The notes: a model not told the origin generated them from the letters alone. A stretch of 64,000 nucleotides of DNA from an uncultured Psychroserpens sp. (GCA_947488655.1 CANKZZ010000005.1:124001-188000); one strand, 5' to 3'; shown: positions 26,438-36,067, counted from the first letter of the stretch. Numbers and translations: made by a program.

Positions 26438-28795
26438 ATGTCTCAAAATACACTTACAAATAAAGACTCAATAATTAATTTAGTTGAGTTGTACTTATCA
26501 AAATGGAAACTCATTTTGCTTTGCTTATTTATAGCTCTAGCAGTGGCTTTTATAAAAATTAGATACAGTACTTTTTTATACCAAGCAAATGCTACAATAA
26601 AACTCAAAGAAGATGAAAATTCTCGAAGCTTATCTGAGATTTCATCTTTACAAAATGGTGGTTTAAATACTACGTTACCAAATGTAATTGATGAGATAGA
26701 GGTTATCAAATCTAGATCTATAATTACTGAGGTTGTTAAAGACCTTAAGTTAAATACAAGATATTTTGTAACTGGTAAAGTAAAAAAAGAAGAGGTTTAT
26801 TTAAACCCACCTGTTAACATCAATTTTTTTATGAGTGATACCGTTGTTGAAAATATCAACACGTCTTTATTTATAAAAATACTTTCGGCTCAAAAATATG
26901 AACTTTCAAAAGTAAATACCAATGAGTTATTTCAGTTTAAAGATGGTGACACATCAACTCATAATTTTGGTGAAAAAGTAAAAACCTCATATGGAGAATT
27001 TGTAATTACACCTAACTTAGGTACTTATGGCTCTAGTCCTAATTCTTTTATAGAAGTTAATATAAGACCAGTGCATAGTGTTGTAGAATCTTACCTAGCT
27101 GGAATTGTAATTAGTACTACAGAAAAGTCTAATGTCATTAAATTATCACTTAATGAAAGTATTAAGGAGAAAGCACGCTTAATCCTAAATAAGGTTATAG
27201 AAAAGTACAATGAAGATGTTATTAAAGACAAAGAGAAAATTGTTGAAATAACATCAGAGTTTATTACTAATAGACTTAACGTTGTCTCTAATGAATTAGA
27301 GCAAGTAGATTTTACTGCCGAAAAACTTCAAAAAGACAACAGACTTACAGCTTTAGGCTCGCAATCAAATATTTTTTTAGAAAGCGAAAGAGAAACTGGT
27401 AGCAGAATAAACCAAACTAGCACACAATTACAGTTAGCACAGTTTATGAGTGAACGTCTTAAAAATAATGATAGTGATACAGATTTGTTACCTGCAGATA
27501 TTGGTCTTACAGATAGTAATGTTGGCGAAATAACTAAAAACTATAATGCTCTTGTACAACAACGTGACCGAATACTAAAAAACTCTAGCGATAAAAACCC
27601 AACTGTAATTAATTTGAACAATCAAATTAATGCACTTAAAGGCAACCTAGATCAAAGTATTAATAATATTATTTCTTCTAACGAAATTACGCTTAACAAT
27701 TTAAATAGAGAGAATTCTAGAATAAGAGGACAAATTTACTCTGCTCCTACTAAAGAAAGACAGTTTAGAGACATTAAGCGTCAACAAGATATTAAGGAGT
27801 CTTTATACTTATACCTTTTAGAGAAGCGCGAAGAAACTGCAATTACATTAGGTATGTCAACTGCAAATGCAAAAGTTATAGATTTAGCTTATACAAATGA
27901 TGACCCTGTATCGCCAAAGAAGAAAGTAATATACTTAGCAGCAATGCTTATTGGTTTATTTATACCAGTTTCTCTTATATATGCTAGAGATTTAATAGAC
28001 AATAAAGTACATACCAAAGATGATGTTTTACGTCTTATAAAGGCTCCATTTATTGGCGACATACCAAAAGGTGAAGGAAAACTTCAAGTAGTTAAAAAGG
28101 TAGATTATTCTCCAAAGGCTGAAGCATTTAGAATCATTAGAACAAATATTGATTTTATGCTTCAAAAAAATGATAAACCTTCTAAAACTATTTTTGTTAC
28201 ATCAACAACAGCGCAAGAGGGAAAATCTCATACAACCACTAACTTAGCGAGTTCTTTCTCTTTTTCAGAACAAAAAGTTTTATTGATTGAAACAGATATT
28301 CGTGTTCCAAGAGTTAATGATTACTTAAAAATTACTGCTAAAAAAGGTCTTACAGATTTTATTTCAGATAAAAGCTTATCGATTAAAGATGTTACTGTAA
28401 ACTCTACAGAAAATCCATTTTTAGACGTTATCCCATCTGGGACAATACCACCAAATCCTGCAGAGCTTTTAATGAGTGATCGTGTTAACTATCTTTTTGA
28501 AAATGTAAAGAAAGAATATGACTATATCATTGTAGATACAGCAGCTGTAGGTCTAGTTACAGATACGCTTTTAATAAGTGAACATGCAGATTTGTTTATA
28601 TACGTGGTAAGCGCTAATAATATTGACAAACGTCAATTGCATATCGCACAAACTATGTACGAAGAAAAAAGACTACCAAATATGGTAACGTTACTAAACG
28701 GTAGTATTAAAAAGAAAGGTTATGGCTATGGATATGGAAATAATCCTGGTGTTAAAAAAACTTGGCTTGGTAAGCTAAAAAGCTTAGTGAAATAA
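26438..28795 (+). CDS. Polysaccharide co-polymerase with bacterial tyrosine kinase domain (Wzc-like)
   Basis: 785 residues from ATG 26438. I chose this start because it follows the lipoprotein stop by 4 nt, whereas the upstream in-frame start would overlap it. The Wzz-type N terminus has a membrane helix near residues 25-45, a long coiled-coil periplasmic region to about 490 and a second helix near 500-520. The cytoplasmic BY-kinase domain has TSTTAQEGKS with Lys596 (Walker A), VLLIETDIRVPRV (Walker A') and YDYIIVDTAA (Walker B). A small C-terminal tyrosine cluster, YGYGYG (762-767), is the likely autophosphorylation site. It controls chain length and export. It is the last gene of the locus and ends in a strong terminator. 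Confidence 0.93.
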   Translation: MSQNTLTNKDSIINLVELYLSKWKLILLCLFIALAVAFIKIRYSTFLYQANATIKLKEDENSRSLSEISSLQNGGLNTTLPNVIDEIEVIKSRSIITEVVKDLKLNTRYFVTGKVKKEEVYLNPPVNINFFMSDTVVENINTSLFIKILSAQKYELSKVNTNELFQFKDGDTSTHNFGEKVKTSYGEFVITPNLGTYGSSPNSFIEVNIRPVHSVVESYLAGIVISTTEKSNVIKLSLNESIKEKARLILNKVIEKYNEDVIKDKEKIVEITSEFITNRLNVVSNELEQVDFTAEKLQKDNRLTALGSQSNIFLESERETGSRINQTSTQLQLAQFMSERLKNNDSDTDLLPADIGLTDSNVGEITKNYNALVQQRDRILKNSSDKNPTVINLNNQINALKGNLDQSINNIISSNEITLNNLNRENSRIRGQIYSAPTKERQFRDIKRQQDIKESLYLYLLEKREETAITLGMSTANAKVIDLAYTNDDPVSPKKKVIYLAAMLIGLFIPVSLIYARDLIDNKVHTKDDVLRLIKAPFIGDIPKGEGKLQVVKKVDYSPKAEAFRIIRTNIDFMLQKNDKPSKTIFVTSTTAQEGKSHTTTNLASSFSFSEQKVLLIETDIRVPRVNDYLKITAKKGLTDFISDKSLSIKDVTVNSTENPFLDVIPSGTIPPNPAELLMSDRVNYLFENVKKEYDYIIVDTAAVGLVTDTLLISEHADLFIYVVSANNIDKRQLHIAQTMYEEKRLPNMVTLLNGSIKKKGYGYGYGNNPGVKKTWLGKLKSLVK

Positions 28796-28800
28796 ATTAA

Positions 28801-28833
28801 AAAAAATCTGCAATATTAAATTGCAGATTTTTT
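28801..28833. terminator. Bidirectional intrinsic terminator
   Basis: AAAAAATCTGCAAT (28801-28814) and ATTGCAGATTTTTT (28820-28833) are perfect inverted repeats around ATTAA, followed by more T on the plus strand and flanked by A on the other side. It sits between the convergent Wzc-like gene and proline dehydrogenase gene and should stop both. Confidence 0.92.
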
Positions 28834-28848
28834 TTTTTAATAATACTC

Positions 28849-30021
28849 TTAAATTTTGCGACGTTTCTTTTCAGCTTTTAATAAGTTAAGCTCTCTACTT
28901 GTTTGTCCAGCCACTGATGTATTTTCTTCAGCTCTTCTAATTAAATAAGGCATAACATCTTTTACCGGTCCAAATGGCACATATTTAGCTACATTATAGC
29001 CTTGTTTTGCTAAATTATAACTTATGTGATCACTCATACCATACAGTTGTCCAAACCAAACGTTATTATCTGTTTTTTCTATACCTAAATCTGCCATCAT
29101 TTGCATTGCTAAATAACAACTTTGTTCATTATGCGTGCCTATAAATAATGAAATATCATTTAAGTTATTAAAAATATAACTCATGCAGGTATCAAAATTA
29201 TTATCTGTAGCCAATTTGTTTTCACATATTGGAGAATCATACCCTTTCTCCTCTGCTCTATTTCGTTCTTTTTCCATATATGCGCCACGCACGATCTTAA
29301 AACCTACTTTAAAATTATTAGCTTTTGCACGTTCATGTATCGCTTTTAAATACTCTAATCTGTCCCAACGATAAGTTTGCAAGGTATTATATACTATAGG
29401 TTTTTCAGTATTATACTTCCTCATCATAGTTTCACAAAGATCATCTGCTGCATCTTGCATCCAACTCTCTTCTCCATCAATTAAAACTTCTACATCTTTC
29501 TCTTTTGCCAGTGCACAAACTGCATCAAAACGAGAGACAATTCGTTCCCATTCTTGTTGTTCTTTATCAGTTAGTGCTTTTCCTTCACCTAGTTTTTGAT
29601 ATAAATAAAAGCGTCCAAAACCAGTTGGTTTAAACACGACAATTGGCATAGCTTCTTTTTCATCTGCAAATTTGATAATTTTAAGAATTTTATCTCTTGC
29701 CTCATCAAATGTAGACTCATCCTCTTTGCCCTCTACAGAGTAATCTAAAACTGCGCTTACACCTTTAGTATACATATTATCAATAACAGGTAAACAATCT
29801 TCCTCATTTACTCCACCACAAAAGTGATCAAAAACCGTAGAGCGTATTAAGCCTTCTACTGGTAAATGTGCTTTCAATGCAAAGTTAGTTGCTGCTGTAC
29901 CTATACGTACCATAGGTTGGTAAGAAATCATTTTAAACAAAAAATAAGCGCGTTCTAACTGCGAGTCATTTTTGAGTGCAAAAGCAACTTCTGTATTATC
30001 AAAAAGAGTGGTTGTATTCAT
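28849..30021 (-). CDS. Proline dehydrogenase
   Basis: 390 residues, the length of monofunctional flavobacterial proline dehydrogenases. The FAD-binding TIM barrel is suggested by GVSAVLDYSVEGKE near 89-102, MPIVVFKPTGFGR near 131-143 and VLIDGEESWMQDA near 189-201. KVGFKIVRGAYMEKER near 250-265 and FGTHNEQS-like GTHNEQSC near 307 carry the conserved barrel residues. The C-terminal YLIRRAEENT segment binds the substrate carboxylate in this family. It oxidises L-proline to pyrroline-5-carboxylate and passes electrons to quinone. No P5C dehydrogenase lies beside it. It is transcribed divergently from aroB. Confidence 0.93.
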   Translation of the reverse strand: MNTTTLFDNTEVAFALKNDSQLERAYFLFKMISYQPMVRIGTAATNFALKAHLPVEGLIRSTVFDHFCGGVNEEDCLPVIDNMYTKGVSAVLDYSVEGKEDESTFDEARDKILKIIKFADEKEAMPIVVFKPTGFGRFYLYQKLGEGKALTDKEQQEWERIVSRFDAVCALAKEKDVEVLIDGEESWMQDAADDLCETMMRKYNTEKPIVYNTLQTYRWDRLEYLKAIHERAKANNFKVGFKIVRGAYMEKERNRAEEKGYDSPICENKLATDNNFDTCMSYIFNNLNDISLFIGTHNEQSCYLAMQMMADLGIEKTDNNVWFGQLYGMSDHISYNLAKQGYNVAKYVPFGPVKDVMPYLIRRAEENTSVAGQTSRELNLLKAEKKRRKI

Positions 30022-30038
30022 TTAGTAAAAATATATAA

Positions 30039-30046
30039 CAAAAATA
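30039..30046 (-). promoter_or_regulatory. -7 box for proline dehydrogenase
   Basis: On the minus strand this reads TATTTTTG, matching TAnnTTTG, 17 nt before the ATG. No good TTTG is seen 19 nt upstream, so the match is partial. Confidence 0.4.
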
Positions 30047-30091
30047 ATTATTCGGTAGGTAATATGTTATTAAAAGTTGCTAATTTTCGGC

Positions 30092-31162
30092 ATGAATTCT
30101 ATAGAAACAAAAACATACAAGGTGCATTTTAATGCAAAGGCATATTTAGAGCTTAATAACTATATAGAAAACCATCAGTTTTCAAAGATTTTCATACTTG
30201 TAGATTCTAATACACATAATCATTGCTTGGCTAAATTTATGGCACAATTAGAGACAAGTATTATAATTGAAGTCATAGAAATAGAAGCTGGTGAGCAATA
30301 CAAAACCATAGAAACTTGTGTAGGTGTATGGAATGCGCTATCAAATCTTGGTGCAGACCGTAAGAGTCTTATGCTTAATTTAGGTGGTGGAGTTGTTACA
30401 GATCTTGGAGGCTTTGTAGCTTGTACTTTTAAGCGAGGCATAAAGTATATCAATATACCAACGTCATTATTAGCCATGGTTGATGCTTCTGTTGGCGGAA
30501 AAACTGGTGTAGATCTTGGTGCAATTAAAAATCAAGTAGGCGTTATTAGTTCAGGTGATATGGTTATTATTGACACCTCCTATTTAGATACCTTACCACA
30601 AAATCAAATGAAATCTGGTTTAGCCGAAATGTTAAAACATGGTCTCATCGTCGATAAAGCTTATTTTGATAAACTAACAAATTTATCTCAACTTACATTA
30701 AATGATTTAGATGCATTAATTCATGAGTCTGTAGAAATAAAGAAAACTATTGTTACCAAAGATCCTTTTGAAAAAAACGAGCGTAAACATCTCAATTTCG
30801 GACATACTTTAGGTCATGCAATCGAATCTTATTTTTTAAGCCAACCAGAAAAAGTAGAATTACTACATGGCGAAGCTATTGCTATAGGTATGATTTTAGA
30901 ATGTTTTATTTCTTCGGAAATGTTAAACCTAACAAAACAAGATCTAGAATATATTTCTCAATCGCTGAGTAACATTTATAAACCCGTATCCATTGAAACT
31001 TCAGATTATGATGCTATCATAGAGCTTTTAAAATACGATAAGAAAAATGAGCATGGCAATATCAATTTCGTTTTACTTAACACTATTGGTCAACCTAAAA
31101 TTGATTGTTTAGTTGAAAATGATTTAATAAGAGAAAGTTTTGAATATTATAAAAACCTCTAG
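30092..31162 (+). CDS. aroB: 3-dehydroquinate synthase
   Basis: 356 residues from ATG 30092. An in-frame TTG lies 15 nt upstream, but the ATG fits the family N terminus better. The NAD-binding NLGGGVVTDLGGFVA motif, the GGKTGVD loop, the KHGLIVD metal-ligand region and FGHTLGHAIE with its zinc-binding His residues are all present in order. The enzyme makes 3-dehydroquinate from DAHP, the second step of the shikimate pathway. No other shikimate gene is adjacent. It is transcribed divergently from proline dehydrogenase across a gap of about 70 nt. A long non-coding stretch follows it. Confidence 0.96.
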   Translation: MNSIETKTYKVHFNAKAYLELNNYIENHQFSKIFILVDSNTHNHCLAKFMAQLETSIIIEVIEIEAGEQYKTIETCVGVWNALSNLGADRKSLMLNLGGGVVTDLGGFVACTFKRGIKYINIPTSLLAMVDASVGGKTGVDLGAIKNQVGVISSGDMVIIDTSYLDTLPQNQMKSGLAEMLKHGLIVDKAYFDKLTNLSQLTLNDLDALIHESVEIKKTIVTKDPFEKNERKHLNFGHTLGHAIESYFLSQPEKVELLHGEAIAIGMILECFISSEMLNLTKQDLEYISQSLSNIYKPVSIETSDYDAIIELLKYDKKNEHGNINFVLLNTIGQPKIDCLVENDLIRESFEYYKNL

Positions 31163-31548
31163 AATATAATCTTCAGTGTTGCTCTTAATTTAAATTATAT
31201 ACAAACTACTTGTTTTTATAATCTTTAAATGAAAGCTGTAAGCTAATGATCAAATAGATTATGCCAAGTCGATTTTTTCTATAATAGAGTTGAAATCATA
31301 GTTTTAAAAAAATGGTGTTATAGGCTTTACAGGAATTGGCACTTCTTATTTCAGAAAAGATAATAAAAGGGGTTATAGTCTATTAAATTTTATTCATGTT
31401 TTTGAAGACGGTGATTTTTTTTCTATAAGTTTTAAATATCCATTTTACAAAAACCAGACATAAACTAGTTAATAACTCTATATAATTCTGCTACAAAAAA
31501 CACTTACATTTTCATATTTTGCAATGCAATTTACAATACAGTGCATTT
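31163..31548 (+). other. Gene-free stretch with a decayed coding remnant
   Basis: About 385 nt between aroB and the next secreted protein. It holds no intact gene. The second half contains a 49-codon coding-like remnant (31314-31463, separate entry). The first half has only short AT palindromes such as TAATTTAAATTA and nothing recognisable. A CATATTTTG element close to 31519 may be part of the next gene's promoter. Confidence 0.5.
31314..31463 (+). pseudogene. Remnant of the C-terminal end of a lost gene
   Basis: 49 codons free of stops end at TAA 31461-31463, with no start codon; an in-frame TAA lies 7 nt upstream of 31314. The peptide alternates aromatic and polar residues (GVIGFTGIGTSYF, then NFIHVFEDGDFFSISFKY), like beta-strands of a secreted or outer-membrane protein. 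Composition and length suggest a 3' gene fragment rather than random sequence, but the family is not recognised. Confidence 0.35.
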
Positions 31549-32133
31549 ATGAAAATATCGTTGGTCATTTTATTATTTTTTTCAACCATATTGGTATATG
31601 CTCAAAAGGAACATGGCACCATATACTTTAAAGACGGAACGTTAAAAAAAGGGTTAGTTAAAATTAAAAATAACCACGAATTAAAATTTAAAGAAAATAA
31701 AGACACTAAAGAGGCCATCATATATACATTTGCTACGGTGAAAAAAGTACAAATAGAAGGTTTTCAAATGAGGTATTACAAAAAAACCAACGAAGCATTT
31801 CAACCTAATAGGCTTGTTTACAAATTAATTGATGGTAAAGTAAATCTCTATATGGATGAAGTTAGTACTACAAATTCTCAAGGTATGGTTGGAGGCACTG
31901 CCCTAAAATATTATGTAGATAAAGAAAATGAAGATGTCGTACAAATATATCCAGGTACACCTTTAGGTAAAAGTTCAGATAGAATTATAGCAGAGTATTT
32001 TAAAGATTGTCCTAAACTTATAGCGTTGCTGGATCGAGATGCTTTTAGAAAAAGTGTAAAAATGAGAAAAGGTCGAAGATCTCAATTTAGACTAGAAGAA
32101 ATCGTTAAATATTACAACGAAAATTGCAATTGA
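31549..32133 (+). CDS. Secreted protein of unknown function
   Basis: 194 residues from ATG 31549, chosen because a clear signal peptide (MKISLVILLFFSTILVYA) begins there; the frame is also open from a TTG at 31519. The mature part starts with GTIYFKDGTLKKG and is rich in Lys and Glu, with predicted beta-strands to about residue 115 and a basic helical C terminus (SVKMRKGRRSQFR). The pattern FKDGxxxKG followed by a lysine-rich strand is common in small exported flavobacterial proteins, but I cannot assign a function. It stands alone between aroB and topB. Confidence 0.7.
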   Translation: MKISLVILLFFSTILVYAQKEHGTIYFKDGTLKKGLVKIKNNHELKFKENKDTKEAIIYTFATVKKVQIEGFQMRYYKKTNEAFQPNRLVYKLIDGKVNLYMDEVSTTNSQGMVGGTALKYYVDKENEDVVQIYPGTPLGKSSDRIIAEYFKDCPKLIALLDRDAFRKSVKMRKGRRSQFRLEEIVKYYNENCN

Positions 32134-32182
32134 ATATAAAGTTACATTTCTAAAATTTTAATCCGCTAAAATAATTTAAATT

Positions 32183-34507
32183 TTGAAAGTTTGTATAGCC
32201 GAAAAGCCTAGTGTAGCGCGAGAAATCGCTCAAGTTCTTGGTGCCAATTCAAAACGAGATGGTTACTATGAAGGTAATGGTTATGCAGTAACCTATACGT
32301 TTGGTCATCTCTGTACATTGATGGAGCCAAATGATTATAAATCGTATTGGAAAAGCTGGGATCTCAATAATCTTCCTATGTTACCAGAAAAATTTAAGAC
32401 CAAAGTCACAAATAACTCTGGTATTAAAAAGCAATTTAATATCGTAAAATCTTTATTTGACAAGGCAGATGTAGTGATTAACTGTGGTGATGCTGGTACA
32501 GAGGGAGAACTGATTCAACGTTGGGTTTTAGACCAAGCTAATTATAAAGGCAAAGTTCAGCGTTTATGGATTTCGTCACTTACAACAGAGGCCATTAAAG
32601 AGGGATTTCAAAATCTTAAATCCTCTAAAGATTATGACAATTTATATTATGCAGGATTTTCTCGTGCTATTGGAGATTGGTTATTAGGTATGAATGCAAC
32701 ACGATTATATACCGTAAAGCATGGTGGTTACAAGCAAGTACTCTCTGTAGGTAGAGTACAAACACCAACATTGGCAATGGTTGTAAATCGTTTTAAAGAA
32801 ATCGAAAATTTTAAGCCTCAACCCTATTGGGAACTCCAAACTATGTATAGAGAAACACTATTTGCATATGAAGATGGTAGATTTCTCAAAATGGAAGATG
32901 GAGAAATTCTTGCTAACAAAGTTAAAGAAGACGATTTTGAAATTGTATCAATAACAAAAAAGAAGGGTAAAGAGTATGCGCCAAAACTTTTTGACCTAAC
33001 AGGTTTACAGGTCTATTGCAATACCAAATTTGGATTTTCTGCAGATGAAACCTTAAAGATAGTACAAAAACTATATGAGCAAAAAGTAGTAACCTACCCT
33101 AGAGTAGATACCACTTTTTTACCAAATGACGTCTATCCTAAAGTGCATGGTATTTTAGCAAAACTTTCAAAATACACTCAGATTACACAACCATTATTAG
33201 GTAAAAAAATTAAAAAGTCTGCAAAAGTTTTTAATGATAAAAAGGTAACAGATCACCACGCTATTATACCAACAGGTATCGAAATTAATTTACAGTATAA
33301 CCAGCAACAAGTTTATGACATTATTGTAAAACGCTTTATTGCGGTCTTTTATCCAGATTGTGAAGTGTCAAACACAACTGTAATTGGTAAAGCTGCAGAT
33401 GTTAATTTTAAAACCACCGGAAAAGAAATTTTAAAAGATGGTTGGAAGGTTGTATTTAAATTCGGAAAATCGCCAGCTTCAAACACTTCAGATAAAGACA
33501 CACTTCCAAAATTTGAAAAAGGCGAAAAAGGACCTCACGAACCATCGTTTTTAGAGAAACAAACGAAGCCACCAAATCAATTTACAGAAGCTTCACTCCT
33601 ACGTGCTATGGAAACTGCAGGCAAACAAGTTGATGATGATGAACTGCGCGATTTAATGAAAGAAAACGGTATTGGCAGACCATCAACACGTGCCAATATT
33701 ATTGAGACCTTATTTAAACGACAGTACATCAAACGAAATAAAAAGCAATTGCTTCCAACCGTTACAGGTGTTGCACTTATTGATACGATTCAAAACGAAT
33801 TATTGAAATCTGCAGAGCTCACAGGTCTTTGGGAAAAGCAACTTAAAGACATAGAAAAAGGAGATTATAGTGCAAGCCTTTTCATCAAAAACATGAAAAA
33901 AATGGTTGACGACTTGGTGTACGAAGTGCGTAGTGAAACCAATCGTGCTAATATCTCACAAGCAACTGTGGTTAAACAACGACAAGCAAAAACGAAGACA
34001 AAAAAAGCTGCAGGTATTACTTCGGAAAATTGTCCAAAATGCAAAAATGGTCATATTTTAAAAGGAAAATCTGCTTATGGTTGCTCAGCCTTTAAATCTG
34101 GTTGTGATTTTGTAATGTCTTTTGAAAACTACGGAAAGAAAATATCTGAGAAACAATTTATTAGATTGCTACAAAAAGGCTCTACAGTAAATTTAAAAGG
34201 TTTTACTTCGGAAACTGGAGTAACCGAAGGTTTATTGCGTTTTGATGATAATTACAAACTTGTTTTAGAAGCAAAAAAAGGAAAGGTTAAAATTTCCGAA
34301 GATAAAAAAAGTGATACGTCAAATGATCAACTTAAATGTCCTAAATGTAAAAACGGAACTGTAATGAGAGGCAAAACAGCATATGGCTGCAGCGATTATA
34401 AATCAGGTTGTGATTTTAGAATGACTTTTGATAGCATTAGAGAAAAAGCAAAAGATAGGCAACTTACTAAAGATTTGGTCTACTCTATTTTAAAGGGCAA
34501 TAATTAA
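32183..34507 (+). CDS. topB: DNA topoisomerase III
   Basis: 774 residues with a TTG start (KVCIAEKPSVAREIA directly follows, the standard N terminus of type IA topoisomerases). The Toprim acidic residues are in NCGDAGTEGELIQR near 97-110. The catalytic Tyr305 is in TYPRVDTTFLP. The central gate has TEASLLRAME and GIGRPSTRA. The C terminus has two zinc-ribbon-like repeats, each with CPKCKNG and a later YGC, around 619 and 714. The enzyme passes single strands to decatenate DNA and process recombination intermediates. It ends 1 nt before the pseudouridine synthase gene. Confidence 0.95.
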   Translation: MKVCIAEKPSVAREIAQVLGANSKRDGYYEGNGYAVTYTFGHLCTLMEPNDYKSYWKSWDLNNLPMLPEKFKTKVTNNSGIKKQFNIVKSLFDKADVVINCGDAGTEGELIQRWVLDQANYKGKVQRLWISSLTTEAIKEGFQNLKSSKDYDNLYYAGFSRAIGDWLLGMNATRLYTVKHGGYKQVLSVGRVQTPTLAMVVNRFKEIENFKPQPYWELQTMYRETLFAYEDGRFLKMEDGEILANKVKEDDFEIVSITKKKGKEYAPKLFDLTGLQVYCNTKFGFSADETLKIVQKLYEQKVVTYPRVDTTFLPNDVYPKVHGILAKLSKYTQITQPLLGKKIKKSAKVFNDKKVTDHHAIIPTGIEINLQYNQQQVYDIIVKRFIAVFYPDCEVSNTTVIGKAADVNFKTTGKEILKDGWKVVFKFGKSPASNTSDKDTLPKFEKGEKGPHEPSFLEKQTKPPNQFTEASLLRAMETAGKQVDDDELRDLMKENGIGRPSTRANIIETLFKRQYIKRNKKQLLPTVTGVALIDTIQNELLKSAELTGLWEKQLKDIEKGDYSASLFIKNMKKMVDDLVYEVRSETNRANISQATVVKQRQAKTKTKKAAGITSENCPKCKNGHILKGKSAYGCSAFKSGCDFVMSFENYGKKISEKQFIRLLQKGSTVNLKGFTSETGVTEGLLRFDDNYKLVLEAKKGKVKISEDKKSDTSNDQLKCPKCKNGTVMRGKTAYGCSDYKSGCDFRMTFDSIREKAKDRQLTKDLVYSILKGNN

Positions 34508-34508
34508 T

Positions 34509-35084
34509 ATGCAACATCGGTATTTTAAGCTTTTTAAACCTTATGGGTATTTAAGTCAATTTCAAACCAACGCCAAACATGAAGTTAATAAAAATTTCTT
34601 GGGAGAATTATATAATTTTCCTCAAGGTACAATGGCTATAGGTAGATTAGATAAAGACTCTGAAGGTTTATTATTACTCACTACAAATGGTAAAGTAAGT
34701 TATGAAATAACGAGTTCTAAAACCCAAAAAGAATATTATGTGCAGGTGGATGGAGACATTACAGACGATGCCATATTTAAATTACAAAATGGTGTTAATA
34801 TTAGTCATAAAAGCGAAATTTACTTGACCAAACCTTGCCAGGTGTTTAAACTTAAAAGCACACCAATTTTTCCGCCTCGTGTTAAAAAAATAAGGGATGA
34901 GCGACATGGAAAAACCTCTTGGATCTCTATAACGATTAACGAGGGTAAATTTAGACAGGTACGTAAAATGACTGCTGTAGTTGGTTTTCCAACTTTAAGA
35001 TTAGTAAGAGTACGTGTAGGACAAATTACTTTAGACGATTTAAAAATGGGAGACGTAAAGGAGATTATAAATCCTTTATCTTAA
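34509..35084 (+). CDS. RluE-type 23S rRNA pseudouridine synthase
   Basis: 191 residues, the short RsuA-family form without an S4 RNA-binding domain. GRLDKDSEGLLLLT contains the catalytic Asp48. The EYYVQVDG strand, the WISITINEGKFRQVRKM segment and the terminal LRLVRVRVG follow in family order. It should isomerise a single uridine in 23S rRNA. It starts 1 nt after topB and is probably co-transcribed. Its last 20 nt overlap the convergent gene on the other strand. Confidence 0.9.
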   Translation: MQHRYFKLFKPYGYLSQFQTNAKHEVNKNFLGELYNFPQGTMAIGRLDKDSEGLLLLTTNGKVSYEITSSKTQKEYYVQVDGDITDDAIFKLQNGVNISHKSEIYLTKPCQVFKLKSTPIFPPRVKKIRDERHGKTSWISITINEGKFRQVRKMTAVVGFPTLRLVRVRVGQITLDDLKMGDVKEIINPLS

Positions 35085-35451
35085 CCATTTGCATGCTAAC
35101 TTGTAATTTGTTGTTAACTACTTTTCTACAAACAATTGTATCGCCTTTAATGGCAGTAATTTGAATTGTATATTTTGTTCCAATTAAAGGTTGAAACTTA
35201 GCATCGTTAACTTTATAATATTCAAATTCGTATCTACAATTTGACAACCACTTTAAACGACTTGTAGCCTCAAAGTTTGATGTCTCACTGTATGTATCTA
35301 TTTGTGAAGAATCTGTTCTAATAGTTAGCAAATCAGCATAACTTTTATCCAAATATTTAAAGTGTCCTGTTTTAAAACTAGAACAATCTATATTTTGAGC
35401 AAAAGAATTTGCTGATGCTAATATTACTATTAATAACGATAAAATTTTCAA
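35065..35451 (-). CDS. Small exported protein of unknown function
   Basis: 128 residues with a signal peptide (MKILSLLIVILASANSFAQ). The mature part has two cysteines (CSSFKTGHFKYLD near 23 and LSNCRYEFEYY near 71). It consists of beta-strands ending in VSMQMVKIKDL. The order 'GxFxYxD, then a WLSNCRYEFEYY strand, then a TxIxxIKGDTIVC strand' is seen in small secreted flavobacterial proteins with no known role. It follows the cold-shock-domain gene by 10 nt on the same strand, so the two probably share a message. Its 3' end overlaps the pseudouridine synthase by 20 nt. Confidence 0.7.
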   Translation of the reverse strand: MKILSLLIVILASANSFAQNIDCSSFKTGHFKYLDKSYADLLTIRTDSSQIDTYSETSNFEATSRLKWLSNCRYEFEYYKVNDAKFQPLIGTKYTIQITAIKGDTIVCRKVVNNKLQVSMQMVKIKDL

Positions 35452-35461
35452 TAAGGAGTGT

Positions 35462-35920
35462 TTAAATAACTTTTACACGAACCGCATTCATACCACGATT
35501 CCCTTTTTCTAATTCAAACTGTACTTTGTCGTTTTCGTTAATTTCGTCAATTAATCCACTAACGTGGCAAAAGTATTTTTCTTGATCTTCGGTATCTATA
35601 ATAAAACCAAAACCTTTAGAGTGATCAAAGAATGATACTTTACCTTTTCTAATTGGGTCGTATTCTTCTTCTTCGATGTCTTCTTTTTTAGGCACACCTA
35701 GCACGATGTTCTTTGCCTTAACTTTTACTTTATCTGCTGGATCTGGAGGTGTATCTGTTAGATTTCCAAATTGGTCTACATACGCAAAAGGTATGCTTTC
35801 TCCTCCATTTTCTTCTTTTTCTAACTTACGCGCTTCCATTTTTTTACGTTTGTCCTCGCGCTTTTTTAAACGTTTCTTTTCTTTTTCACTTTTACTAAAT
35901 GTCTGTTGCGACTTTGCCAT
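35462..35920 (-). CDS. Cold-shock-domain protein with basic N-terminal extension
   Basis: 152 residues. The first 40 are almost all Lys, Arg, Glu and Ser and likely helical or disordered (KSEKEKKRLKKREDKRKK). The C-terminal 65 residues are a cold-shock domain: KGKVSFFDHSKGFGFI with RNP1 KGFGFI, and YFCHVS in place of the more usual VFVHFS RNP2. It should bind single-stranded RNA or DNA and melt secondary structure. The long charged leader is characteristic of the larger Bacteroidota CSD proteins rather than the 70-residue CspA type. Confidence 0.9.
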   Translation of the reverse strand: MAKSQQTFSKSEKEKKRLKKREDKRKKMEARKLEKEENGGESIPFAYVDQFGNLTDTPPDPADKVKVKAKNIVLGVPKKEDIEEEEYDPIRKGKVSFFDHSKGFGFIIDTEDQEKYFCHVSGLIDEINENDKVQFELEKGNRGMNAVRVKVI

Positions 35921-36059
35921 TCTTTATTTTCTGTTGTTTTAATTATTAAAGACGTGTTACCGCCAATTCTCAAAGATACGCTATTCTGTTAATTTATCAA
36001 AGTACTTAAAAAATATAGTTAATAAATGTTAATTTTTCAATACCTAATAGTATTACTAT

Positions 36060-36067
36060 TATCTTTG
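36060..36067 (+). promoter_or_regulatory. -7 box TATCTTTG for the tetR-family operon
   Basis: TATCTTTG matches TAnnTTTG exactly and lies 18 nt before ATG 36086. The upstream box is a weak TTTC about 21 nt away. Its position makes translation from the further-upstream in-frame start at 36026 unlikely. Confidence 0.55.

Noticed and set aside
28849-30021. Link between proline dehydrogenase and the proline-like adenylation code
   Set aside because: The gene is beyond a strong terminator on the other strand and is a housekeeping catabolic enzyme. The proximity is most likely chance.
30077-30091. TTG start for aroB
   Set aside because: It adds five residues not seen in the family; ATG 30092 is in frame and better.
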